A stretch of 10,202 nt of DNA from Isotricha intestinalis (GCA_023807065.1 JAJJLU010004703.1:1-10202), one strand, 5' to 3'. Counted from the first letter of the stretch, positions 1 through 6,342 are shown. Notes: a model not told the origin generated them from the letters alone. Numbers and translations are program-made.

Positions 1-621
1 TAAAGATGAGATAACTTTAAAAGATGATTTGAAATTTAGAGATTTTTTAACACTTATTGCTGCTAATACTGGTCAAGAATTAATATATGAAAATATAGTT
101 AGGAAACTTTCTATTAGTGCAAACACTATTAAAGCATGGACTAAGATTTTAGAAAGAGGTGGCATTATTTTTTTGTTACCTCCATATTATGAAAACTCAT
201 GGAATAAAAGAATAGTTAGAAAAAGACCTAAAGTATATTTTTTTGATACAGGTGTTGCTTCTTTTTTATTAGGCATAGATTCTAAAGAAACTTTAAATAA
301 TAGTTTCTTAAAAGGTGCATTATTTGAAACATTTGTTATTAATAAATTAGAAAGACATATATTAATGAAGGAGAAGATATTAAATTATATTATTATAGAG
401 ATGCATATCAAAAAGAAGTTGATTTGATATTAATTAGAAGTGGAGTAATTCATTGTTTAGAAATTAAATTTGGTAAAGAACATAATTTAAATGATGTTAA
501 ATCTTTTGATGAATTAAAAGATAGTAAATTAATAAAAGGAACAAATGGGATTATTAGCAGTATAGATTCTCTTAGTGCTTTATCTGAAGATGTATTACTT
601 ATTCCTTTTACTTCTATATAA
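1..621 (+). pseudogene. C-terminal part of a DUF4143-type AAA ATPase, one frameshift, 5' end off the window
   Basis: The reading frame is open from base 2, so the gene starts to the left of this window and the P-loop ATPase domain is not visible. What remains matches the C-terminal half of the AAA_14/DUF4143 family. It has a winged-helix segment (LSISANTIKAWTKILERGG), the typical follow-on FLLPPYYEN, the KVYFFDTGVASFLLG motif, then the nuclease-like DUF4143 end with GALFETFVINKLER, YYYRDAYQKEVDLIL and CLEIKFG. The E-(x)n-EVD...E-x-K pattern resembles a PD-(D/E)xK fold. Near base 365 the frame moves by -1: family-like sequence runs in frame 2 up to about 364 and resumes in frame 1 (GEDIKLYYYRD) to the TAA at 619-621. 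One missing A or T near TTAATGAA would explain it. These proteins are common, usually solitary genes in gut Bacillota and Bacteroidota; their cellular job is poorly known. Confidence 0.8.
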
Positions 622-682
622 AATTGATTAATAAATTAATTCTATTTACTGTTTAGTATTTAATAAAAATAGCATTAAAGAG

Positions 683-712
683 TTAGCATATAAAAATAAA
701 ATAGTTTATACT
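683..712 (+). promoter_or_regulatory. Candidate promoter for the DUF523 gene
   Basis: A TTAGCA box (683-688) lies 18 bases before a TATACT box (707-712), each close to the sigma-A consensus. The expected start of transcription falls on or next to the ATG at 719, and no Shine-Dalgarno sequence precedes that ATG. If real, the transcript would be leaderless. Chance matches are frequent in DNA this AT-rich. Confidence 0.4.
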
Positions 713-718
713 TTAAAT

Positions 719-1174
719 ATGGAAAAAGAAAATATATTAATTTCAGCATATCTTATTGGTATTAATTGTAGGTATGATGGTAAAAATAATAAGATTAATA
801 TTATTGATAAATTAATGAAATATTATAATTTAATACCTTTTTGTCCTGAAGAAAGTGGAGGCCTTTTAACACCAAGAGATCCTTCAGAAATAAGAGATAA
901 TAAAGTATATAGTATTAAGAATAAAGATGTGACTACTAATTTTAATTCAGGTGCTTTTTTAGCTAGTTCAATATGCATTAGTAAGAATATAAAATTAGCA
1001 ATATTAAAAGAAGATTCTCCTTCTTGTGGAGTTCATTATATTCATAATGGTAAATTTGATGGTAAGAAGATAGAAGGACAAGGATTTTCTACTCGTAAAT
1101 TATTATCTTTAGGTATTAGAGTTATAAATGAAAATGAAATAGAAGATTTATTAAAAGAATATGAAAACATTTAA
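719..1174 (+). CDS. DUF523 family protein (YbbK-like), intact reading frame
   Basis: This 151-residue protein matches the whole length of the DUF523 family: N-terminal ILISAYLIGINCRYDG, then FCPEESGGLLTPRDP, KDVTTNF, and KLAILKEDSPSCGVHYI with a C-terminal GKKIEGQGFSTRKLLSLGIRV. DUF523 proteins are small, cysteine-rich and of unknown biochemical role. Three of the usual conserved cysteines are present (NCRYDG, FCPE, SPSCG), but the first, in the SACLLG motif, is tyrosine here (SAYLIG, codon TAT where TGT is expected), a one-base change. The ATG at 719 is the only start that places the motif at the usual distance. The stop lies 14 bases beyond the start of the downstream dihydrouridine synthase gene, so the two are probably translated from one transcript. 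This is one of only two full-length genes in the window without a frame break. Confidence 0.88.
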   Translation: MEKENILISAYLIGINCRYDGKNNKINIIDKLMKYYNLIPFCPEESGGLLTPRDPSEIRDNKVYSIKNKDVTTNFNSGAFLASSICISKNIKLAILKEDSPSCGVHYIHNGKFDGKKIEGQGFSTRKLLSLGIRVINENEIEDLLKEYENI

Positions 1175-2149
1175 AATAGATAATATAGAAATTAAAAATC
1201 AATATATCTTAGCTCCAATGGCTGGTTTTACTGATTATAGTTTTAGAACACTTGCTGCTAGTTTTGGTTCAGATCTAGTTTATACAGAGATGCTTTATTG
1301 TGAATCAGTTGTATGTAAAAGTAAAGCTACTTTATTAGATTTAAATATGACTAAAGTTGATAAGAAAACATATCAAGCTAAAATTGCATTACAAATATTT
1401 GGTGGTAAAAAAGAACATATACTAAAAAGCATTCCAATTATAGAAAAAGAAGCAGAATATGATTTTCTTGATTTTAATTGTGGATGTCCTGTTCCTAAAT
1501 AGTAAAACAAAATGCAGGTAGTAAATGGCTTACTAGAATTGATGAATTATATGATTTATTAAAAGAATTAGTAAAAATATCTCATAAACCTGTACTTGTA
1601 AAAATGCGAACAGGATTTAATGAAGAATTAGATTTAATAGATATTTGTAAAAAACTTGAACATATTTGAATTAAAGCTATTTCTATTCATGGTCGAAGAA
1701 GAAAAGATTTATTTAGTGGTGATGTTAATTATAAATTAATAGGAGAAGTCAAAAAAAATGTATCCACTCCTATAATTGGAAATGGTGAAATATCTTTAGA
1801 TAATATAGATCAAGTAAAAGAAATTACTAATGCAGATGGATATATGATAGGTCAACATGCTCTTGATAATCCTCAAATATTTGAAAATTTAATTTTAAAA
1901 GAAGAAAAAAAAGAAATAAAAAAATATAATATTTTAGATTCAATTGAAATATTAAAAAAACATTTAGATTTAATCTTTTCTTATTTAGATGAGAAAAGAG
2001 CAAGTGATATTATGAGGGGATTTTCTAATCATTATATTAAGTCAAGTACTAATTCGGCAAAGTTAAGAAATCAACTCGTTAAATGCAGAAGTAAAAAAGA
2101 ATATTTTGATATATTTATGAATACATTAGAATTTATAATGAATTATTAA
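1161..2149 (+). pseudogene. dus: tRNA-dihydrouridine synthase (Dus), broken by one frameshift and one in-frame TGA
   Basis: Dus enzymes use FMN and NADPH to reduce specific uridines in tRNA D-loops. The order of motifs is complete: APMAGFTDYSFR (FMN site, residues 18-29), LQIFGG, FNCGCPVPK with the catalytic Cys at residue 109, KMRTGF, ISIHGRRRKDLFSG, IIGNGEIS, and GYMIGQHALDNPQIF where the family has MIGRGAL-NP. A helical C-terminal tRNA-binding region follows. The frame moves -1 at about 1497-1500: CCTAAATAG should be CCTAAAATA, one A lost from a run, after which IVKQNAGSKWL continues. A TGA at 1667-1669 interrupts EHI-stop-IKAISIHG, where the family usually has Gly; GGA to TGA is one change. 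The ATG overlaps the end of DUF523 by 14 bases. Length is about 330 residues, normal for the family. The break could be sequencing error. Confidence 0.88.
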
Positions 2150-2339
2150 AATAACAATTTAAAATTTTTTATATAAAATTTTAATTTGAAATATCATTAT
2201 ATATTGTGTAATCAAGTTTTTGATATATAGCAATAAATATTAAATTATTTATAAAATGTCAATTTTTAAAAACACTATATAAATAATAATGTTTTTCAAA
2301 TTAGATATGAGATATGTAATATATAAATTGCTTCATCAT

Positions 2340-2364
2340 TTTTTGCTTGCATTTATCGCAAAAA
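2340..2364. repeat. Inverted repeat overlapping the HU promoter
   Basis: TTTTTGC (2340-2346) and GCAAAAA (2358-2364) form a perfect 7-bp inverted repeat with an 11-base spacer. It overlaps the candidate -35 box and precedes the -10 box of the HU gene, so it could be an operator. No T-tract follows on the plus strand, which argues against a terminator for the upstream gene. The function is inference. Confidence 0.35.
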
Positions 2365-2375
2365 TAGTGTATTAT
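2347..2375 (+). promoter_or_regulatory. Candidate HU promoter
   Basis: TTGCAT (2347-2352) and TATTAT (2370-2375) are spaced by 17 bases. They lie 26 bases before the HU start and upstream of a GAAAGGTAGG ribosome binding site (2384-2393). The -35 match is only fair. A second TATAAT at 2377-2382 is too close to the ribosome binding site to serve. Confidence 0.4.
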
Positions 2376-2400
2376 TTATAATTGAAAGGTAGGTATTTAT

Positions 2401-2700
2401 ATGGCGGATAAAAAAGTCATGACAAAAGAAGATTTAAAGGAACAGCTTGCAATTGAAAACAGAATGCAAAAACAAGATGCTGCAAAAGCAATTGATATTG
2501 TATTCAAAACAATTGCTCAAGGATTACTTGATGCTGATTATGGAGAAGTCAAAATTGCAGGCTTTGGTTACATTCCAATTAATTGTTAGTCCAAGCAGAA
2601 CTGGACTTAATCCAACAACTAAAGAAAAAATTGAAATTCCTGAATCTAGAGCTGTTAAATTAAACCTTCTAAAACTTTAAAAGATTTAGTTAATCATTAA
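2401..2700 (+). pseudogene. hup: HU-type histone-like DNA-binding protein, broken by a +1 and a -1 indel
   Basis: HU is a small dimeric DNA-bending nucleoid protein. The N-terminal helices read normally (MTKEDLKEQLAIENRMQKQDAAKAIDIVFKTIA is family-like) through VKIAGFG at residues 50-56. One extra T at about 2568-2569 then moves the frame by +1. The beta-arm continues in frame 2 as TFQLIVSPSRTGLNPTT, with the RTGxNPxT DNA-contact tip, then EIPESRAVKL. One missing A near 2663-2665 moves the frame back, giving PSKTLKDLVNH and a TAA at 2698-2700. The two changes cancel, so the gene span still equals 99 codons, the normal HU size with a short N-terminal extension. The GAAAGGTAGG ribosome binding site is 7 bases before the ATG. 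Since HU is rarely lost, sequencing error is the likeliest cause; otherwise the protein would end after 62 residues without its DNA-binding arm. Confidence 0.88.
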
Positions 2701-2719
2701 ATCTAAAAAAGAATTAATT

Positions 2720-2758
2720 AATCCGTTTGTTTTATTATTAAGATAGACGGATTTTTTT
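2720..2758 (+). terminator. Intrinsic terminator after the HU gene
   Basis: AATCCGTTT (2720-2728) pairs with AGACGGATT (2745-2753), with one G-T wobble and a loop of about 16 bases. A run of seven T follows (2752-2758). It sits about 20 bases after the HU stop and before the next promoter, so it fits a one-gene HU transcript. Confidence 0.8.
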
Positions 2759-2779
2759 GTTGTTAGATTTTTAAATTAG

Positions 2780-2808
2780 TAGATAAAAACATTTATTTAT
2801 TCTATAAT
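2780..2808 (+). promoter_or_regulatory. Promoter of the lipoprotein gene
   Basis: A perfect TATAAT (2803-2808) lies 17 bases after TAGATA (2780-2785), which matches four of six -35 positions. It lies between the HU terminator and the lipoprotein ribosome binding site AAAGGAGG (2829-2836), leaving a leader of about 27 bases. Position and spacing make it the best-supported promoter in the window. Confidence 0.65.
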
Positions 2809-2842
2809 GAGTAAGAATATCGAATTTAAAAGGAGGTATTTT

Positions 2843-3827
2843 ATGAGAAATAAATTATCTAAAATATTATATTTATTACCTTTTATAACTGCACTTGCAT
2901 CATGTTCAGGTATGGAAGGACTTCTTGAATCTAATCCTACTGATTCTACAGAAAATACAACTACTACAAATGATGATAATGGTGAAGAAACAAAATCATT
3001 AGATATAAAGAAAAGATATGCAGTTTTTTTTATAATGATGAAGAATTATTAGATATTTTAGAATTTGAAACAGGAACTAAAATTGATAAAGATATATATT
3101 CTCCAATTCCTACTTATCCTAATGATACAAGTGGTTGTAATTATACATATACATTTTTAGGTTGGAATGCAACTAAACAAACAGATAATATAGGAACAGC
3201 TTCAACGTATTCGTTAAAGAAAGATATGACTTTATATGCAGTATATTCAAGAACTGCAAAGCAATATCGAATAACATTTAAAAATTATAATGGAACTGAA
3301 TTATATTCTAAAGAATTTGATTATAATACTAGGCCTGAATATAAAGCAGATAATCTTCCAACAAGGCCTTCTGAAGAAGTAACTGTTCAAGGAGTTAAAA
3401 AACTAAGAGAATACAAATTTGTAGGTCGGTATACATTTAGTGGTGCTAATTCTAGTCAAGCAATAGCTCCAAATAATTTACCTTTAGTTACAAAGGCTAA
3501 TACTTATTTTGCTATTTTCTCTTATAGTGATACTGATATTAAAAACAAATATACAATTAGGTTTATTTTTATAGGGGTAGAATTAGGGGTTAATGAAGTT
3601 CTTCAGTCAGATAAGATAGAAGAAGGGACTGTGCCCTATAGAATAGTCAACCAAATCCTCCAACATTGCCATCTCAAGAATTGGGTGGTGGAAAAGTAAA
3701 AGTGTTTATATTCCGTGGATAGAGAGTAAGAATTTCTACTGGACCGACTGGAGATCTTTTAACAGAACTTCCTCCTGCTACTGCAAATACGGATTATTCA
3801 GCACAATTCGATACAACTACAGCATAA
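2843..3827 (+). pseudogene. Secreted lipoprotein with three Listeria-Bacteroides (InlB B-like) repeats, two frameshifts and one in-frame TAG
   Basis: The ATG at 2843 follows AAAGGAGG by 6 bases. It starts a lipoprotein signal peptide: MRNK, a hydrophobic stretch, then the lipobox LASC with the lipid-bearing Cys at residue 21. A Thr/Asn/Asp-rich linker follows. Then come repeats of the Flg_new/Listeria-Bacteroides type: repeat 1 with YTFLGW and MTLYAVYS, repeat 2 with YKFVGR and TYFAIFS, repeat 3 with VFIFRG-stop and ANTDYSAQFDT. Frame moves of -1 occur in a run of eight T at 3024-3031 and near 3646 (GTCAACC for GTTCAACC). The stop TAG at 3720-3722 stands exactly where repeat 3 should have the invariant Trp of the Y-x-F-x-G-W motif. 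Repeat 2 has CGG (Arg) at the same site. The restored length is about 328 residues. Such proteins are surface or adhesin-like; no specific ligand can be inferred. Confidence 0.8.
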
Positions 3828-3845
3828 AGGTTAGCATTATTTATT

Positions 3846-3874
3846 TTGAATTTAATTGATGTAATTATTAAATT
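3846..3874 (+). promoter_or_regulatory. Weak candidate promoter for the acetyltransferase gene
   Basis: TTGAAT (3846-3851) and TAAATT (3869-3874) are 17 bases apart, each a four-of-six match. The predicted transcript start is at the ATG (3883), and no ribosome binding site precedes that ATG. This would again be a leaderless transcript, but the match may be chance in AT-rich DNA. Confidence 0.25.
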
Positions 3875-3882
3875 AAACAAGA

Positions 3883-4611
3883 ATGGATATATATTTAAAG
3901 TGTGAAGAAGAATTTACTAATCCTTTTTCTAGTAAAGAAATTATAAATAATTATATTATTAGATATTATGATGATATCTTATTTGATATGTATGATCATA
4001 ATTTCTTTTATGTAACTAATAAAATAACAAATGATGATTTAGATTATTTAATTAAGTATCAAAAAGAAAATAATTATGATTTTATTAAAATAGTCAGAAA
4101 TATTAATTTAGATTTAGATAATAGTTTTGAAAAAGATACTATCTTAATTCTAGTTAAAGATAATTCTTTTGACATAAAAGAAAATAAATTATTATCTTTT
4201 AGTAATCTTAAAGATAATCCTAAATATGCGAAAGATATTTTAAATTTTGAAAAAAGATATTATGGTAAAAGATTTGGTTATGATTTTTGTAATCGTAAAA
4301 TGAATAGATATGTTGAAATGGCTACTAATAAAAATTCTAAATTAAATTATTATATTGTTCTAATTGATAATCAAGTTGTTGGATATTGTCACTTTTTTAT
4401 ATCTAAAAAAGTAGTAATGGTAGATGATTTACTTGTAATTAAGAAATATCGAAATAAATATGTTGCATCTAATTTAATTAAATATATTTATGAAACATAT
4501 AAATATCCATTATTACTTCATGCAAGTGACTTAGATACATCAAAAGAAATGTATTTCAAATTAGGTTTTAAAGAAGTAGAAAGAGAATACGAATATTTTA
4601 AAAAGTTTTAA
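3883..4611 (+). CDS. GNAT family N-acetyltransferase, intact
   Basis: This 242-residue protein has an N-terminal half (1-105) that I do not recognise, rich in Asp, Asn, Tyr and Lys. The C-terminal half (about 106-242) has a GNAT layout: YYIVLIDNQVVGYCHFFIS (beta-strands 2-4), VVMVDDLLVIKKYRNKYVASNLIKYI (strand 4 and the acetyl-CoA-binding motif A, here a degenerate R-N-K-Y-V-A instead of R/Q-x-x-G-x-G/A), then LLLHASDLDTSKEMYFKLGFKEVE, the typical last strand with the Y-x-K-x-GF-x-E ending. GNAT enzymes move an acetyl group from acetyl-CoA to an amine; the substrate cannot be told here. The loss of both motif-A glycines makes activity uncertain. The frame is unbroken over 729 bases, unlike most neighbours. 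The ATG has no evident ribosome binding site. A hairpin follows, then the insertion sequence. Confidence 0.8.
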   Translation: MDIYLKCEEEFTNPFSSKEIINNYIIRYYDDILFDMYDHNFFYVTNKITNDDLDYLIKYQKENNYDFIKIVRNINLDLDNSFEKDTILILVKDNSFDIKENKLLSFSNLKDNPKYAKDILNFEKRYYGKRFGYDFCNRKMNRYVEMATNKNSKLNYYIVLIDNQVVGYCHFFISKKVVMVDDLLVIKKYRNKYVASNLIKYIYETYKYPLLLHASDLDTSKEMYFKLGFKEVEREYEYFKKF

Positions 4612-4633
4612 TTCAATAAATATCTTTTAAATA

Positions 4634-4656
4634 GTTAAAAACTCTTCTTTTTTAAC
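4634..4656 (+). terminator. AT-rich hairpin after the acetyltransferase gene
   Basis: GTTAAAAA (4634-4641) pairs perfectly with TTTTTAAC (4649-4656) around a seven-base loop, 22 bases after the stop codon. The T-run is within the 3' arm, as in weak intrinsic terminators. The 3' arm overlaps the possible target duplication of the insertion sequence, so the element may have landed at the end of a terminator. Confidence 0.4.
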
Positions 4657-4660
4657 TTAT
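4652..4660. repeat. Possible target-site duplication, left copy
   Basis: TTAACTTAT directly abuts the left terminal inverted repeat. TTAAGTTAT abuts the right one at 6250-6258. The two match in eight of nine bases in direct orientation. Because TTAACTTA is nearly its own complement, the pair could instead be an extension of the inverted repeats. Confidence 0.45.
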
Positions 4661-4686
4661 ACTAATGTCCACACACCCCACAAAAT
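4661..4686. repeat. Left terminal inverted repeat of the IS
   Basis: It reads ACTAATGTCCACACACCCCA and continues six more bases. It matches the reverse complement of 6224-6249 in 23 of 26 positions, with mismatches at positions 14, 18 and 25. It lies just beyond the 3' end of the transposase. Confidence 0.85.
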
Positions 4687-4692
4687 ATATTT

Positions 4693-6076
4693 TTAGTCAG
4701 GAACAGATATAGTATCAAATTCTGATATTATATCTTGATAGCTAGAAGTTGATAATAAATAAAAAGAAGATATTTGTTTTTGAATATTTGTTAATGGGCA
4801 GATTACATTATTGTTTGAATATTTATCTGATTTGATTTTACCCATTTCTTGAATTACAGAATGTGTTGTTTTATTAGTATACTGAAAGAAAAATGGATTC
4901 ATTTTATCTATGATATCAGCTCTAATTATTGAACATAGGAAGGCCAATTATTCTTTTTGCTTCATATGAATTATCATCTTGAGAATATGTCTTCCCTAAA
5001 TCTTCTTCCGAAAGAGAATATCTAAAAGATTTTTCTACTATATCTCTATGACGATAAAATGAATGCAAAGAAGCACACTCTCAGCCAATGAGAGAGCGCC
5101 ACACAGGCAGCACATGGATTCATGGGCCCTACCTGAAACAAGAAGCGTCAATTTCGGACTGCAATCAATGGTCAACTTCAACAGGCCATAAATCATTACT
5201 TTTAACGTTTTCTTTTCCCATTACTGCAAATTTATACCTTTCACTAAATATTTTAAGTATATCTTTTGTATAATAGCCTCTATCTAAGCAAAAAAAGAAT
5301 TGAGTTTTATCATTTATTGCTTTTACTTTACTAATATAATTCTTGCATTGCTCAATATCAACAATCGAACCATAAAACATATCAAAATGAATTGATATCC
5401 CTGTTTTCTTTTTAACAATATATAAATAATTAATTTGAGGTAAATTTTCATCTTTTTTAGCTTTTCCTCTTTCGGCATAACTTATACCATCACTAAAAGT
5501 ATTGCAGTTACTTGAATCAAAATCAACCTCTACTGATGGTGCATTTGCAAGTGATAATCTATATTCTAACCATTTCGTTGTAAATTCTTTTATGTTTTCA
5601 TGTGTTATCTTTTCATTAAATATTTTTGTTAAATCTAAATAATAATTAACACCAATATAATGATCATATTGATATGATTTAAAAGTATCCGTGTTTATTT
5701 CTTTATTTGCCAAAGTACTTATCATTACTCCAACTATTTCTTTATAATTTTCATTATAAATATCTTTTAATATCATATAGACCTGTTAATTTACATACTT
5801 CATTAACAAACATATACTGACCAATACTTTGACAAGAGCAAAATTCAGCACTCTCATTAGGTCTATATTGAATAAATTCAGGATGTCTTTGATAATAAAT
5901 ATGATTTGGATGCATTAAATTAGAATTCCTACTAATAGCAACACTAACTATTTGAACATCATCAACTTTATCTTTACCTTTCCTAGAAAAGATCTCAGAA
6001 ACATATGGTCTATTTTATTCCAAGAAACAAGTCTTTTTTCAGGCATTTCAACTTCGATATTTTCATAAATCTTGAT
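4693..6076 (-). pseudogene. DDE transposase (IS1634-like), multiply broken
   Basis: Read on the minus strand. The start is probably 6076, where ATC stands in place of ATG nine bases after AGGAG (6086-6090), giving KIYENIEVEMPEKRLVSWNK. A -1 break near 6011 leads to RPYVSEIFSRKGKDKVDD. A break near 5771 (+1 or -2) leads to LKDIYNENYKE and the long segment 5776-5165. That segment holds the first catalytic Asp region (VEVDFDSSN), GISYAERGKAKKDENLPQINY, and the second Asp in FFFCLDRGYYTKDIL. After FAVMGKENVKSNDLWP the sequence becomes GC-rich and unrelated. The family frame returns at about 5072 with SFYRHRDIVEKSF, which holds the catalytic Glu in the Y-R-E region, then DDNSYEAKRIIG. A +1 break near 4943 follows, then SIIRADIIDK to the stop at 4693. 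All three acidic residues are visible but the gene cannot make one protein. Confidence 0.85.
5071..5180. other. GC-rich island inside the transposase, origin unknown
   Basis: Bases 5071-5170 contain 51 G or C out of 100 by hand count, against about a quarter elsewhere. The transposase frame loses all family resemblance across it and regains it on the far side. Only about 45 codons lie between the DRGYY side and the YRHRDIVEK side, while relatives as I remember them have well over 100, so the island appears to replace coding sequence rather than simply add to it. A small inverted repeat (CTCTCA, five bases, TGAGAG) sits near 5080-5096. One minus-strand frame is open across the island for some 55 codons but resembles nothing I know. 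A chimeric assembly, contamination or a horizontally acquired fragment are all possible. Confidence 0.6.
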
Positions 6077-6097
6077 TGTATAATACTCCTAACATTG

Positions 6098-6119
6098 TTT
6101 GTGTGGATATCCACACAAA
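6098..6119. promoter_or_regulatory. Perfect 22-bp palindrome upstream of the transposase
   Basis: The sequence is centred on GGATATCC, with arms TTTGTGTGGAT and ATCCACACAAA pairing without mismatch. It lies just before the transposase ribosome binding site (AGGAG at 6086-6090 on the minus strand), downstream of a possible minus-strand -10 box TAATAT. It may be an operator or a leader hairpin that limits transposase expression. Its TCCACA arm also occurs in both IS ends. Confidence 0.6.
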
Positions 6120-6162
6120 TATTAAAACATATGTCTACATAAAAAACAATTCAAATATATTA

Positions 6163-6208
6163 AAAAATGCAGGTTTTACATACTTTTTCATATATTTCCT
6201 GCATTTTT
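6163..6208. terminator. Bidirectional terminator-like hairpin near the right IS end
   Basis: AAAAATGCAGG (6163-6173) and CCTGCATTTTT (6198-6208) are perfect 11-bp inverted arms with a 24-base loop. The stem ends in A-runs and T-runs on both strands, as in bidirectional terminators. It lies upstream of the transposase, where many insertion sequences carry such a structure to block transcription entering from outside. It would also separate the IS from the glg operon promoter. Confidence 0.6.
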
Positions 6209-6223
6209 AATCTTTTCTTTATC

Positions 6224-6249
6224 AATTTGTGTGGTATGTGGACATTAGT
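6224..6249. repeat. Right terminal inverted repeat of the IS
   Basis: On the minus strand it begins ACTAATGTCCACATACCACA and matches the left repeat in 23 of 26 positions. It stands on the transposase 5' side, about 150 bases from the coding start. Confidence 0.85.
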
Positions 6250-6258
6250 TTAAGTTAT
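6250..6258. repeat. Possible target-site duplication, right copy
   Basis: TTAAGTTAT follows the right inverted repeat directly and differs by one base from TTAACTTAT at 4652-4660. Confidence 0.45.
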
Positions 6259-6319
6259 AAAGGAAAAATATAAATTTATCATTTATTAAAATATATATTA
6301 ATAATTGTTTTTTTTTTAA

Positions 6320-6325
6320 TATAAT
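6320..6325 (+). promoter_or_regulatory. -10 box of the glg operon promoter
   Basis: A perfect TATAAT lies 50 bases before the proposed glgC start, in the only sizeable gap ahead of the operon. No good -35 hexamer is found 16-18 bases upstream; a T-rich tract (6308-6317) fills that region instead. The cre operator begins four bases later, at the expected transcription start. Confidence 0.5.
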
Positions 6326-6328
6326 ATA

Positions 6329-6342
6329 TTTAAGCGCTTACA
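6329..6342 (+). promoter_or_regulatory. cre operator (CcpA-type) at the glg promoter
   Basis: TTTAAGCGCTTACA fits the catabolite-response consensus TGWAANCGNTNWCA at all but the second base. The core TAAGCGCTTA is a perfect palindrome. Overlapping the predicted start of transcription, it would allow CcpA or another LacI-family regulator to repress glycogen synthesis genes according to sugar supply. The regulator itself is not in this window. Confidence 0.65.

Larger units (their letters stand above)
2150..2400. other. AT-rich intergenic region between dus and HU
   Basis: No gene is visible in this stretch of about 250 bases. A perfect 10-bp A/T-only inverted repeat (arms 2159-2168 and 2175-2184, six-base loop) lies just after the dus stop. 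It may mark the transcript end but is weak, having no G-C pairs. The right end holds the candidate HU promoter, an inverted repeat and the ribosome binding site, listed separately. The middle, about 2190-2335, shows nothing I can identify. Confidence 0.6.
4661..6249. mobile_element. Insertion sequence of the IS1634/IS4-like DDE type, about 1.59 kb, degenerate
   Basis: The element is bounded by 26-bp imperfect inverted repeats (4661-4686 and 6224-6249, three mismatches), both starting ACTAATGTCCACA. The interior holds one minus-strand DDE transposase filling nearly the whole length, a 22-bp palindrome upstream of it, and a terminator-like hairpin next to the right end. Size, layout and transposase motifs fit the IS1634-type group of DDE elements common in Bacillota and Mollicutes; the family name is my judgement from motifs. 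A possible 9-bp duplication flanks it. It lies between the acetyltransferase and glgC, in intergenic DNA, so it breaks neither gene. It cannot move on its own now, because the transposase has several frame breaks and a foreign-looking island. Confidence 0.85.

Noticed and set aside
2159..2184. Terminator after dus
   Set aside because: The inverted repeat is perfect but made only of A and T, without a distinct T-tract, so I list it only within the intergenic region.
5088..5273. Plus-strand reading frame of 61 codons across the GC-rich island
   Set aside because: It runs antisense to the transposase from the island into family-like DNA, has no ribosome binding site, and its protein resembles nothing known to me.
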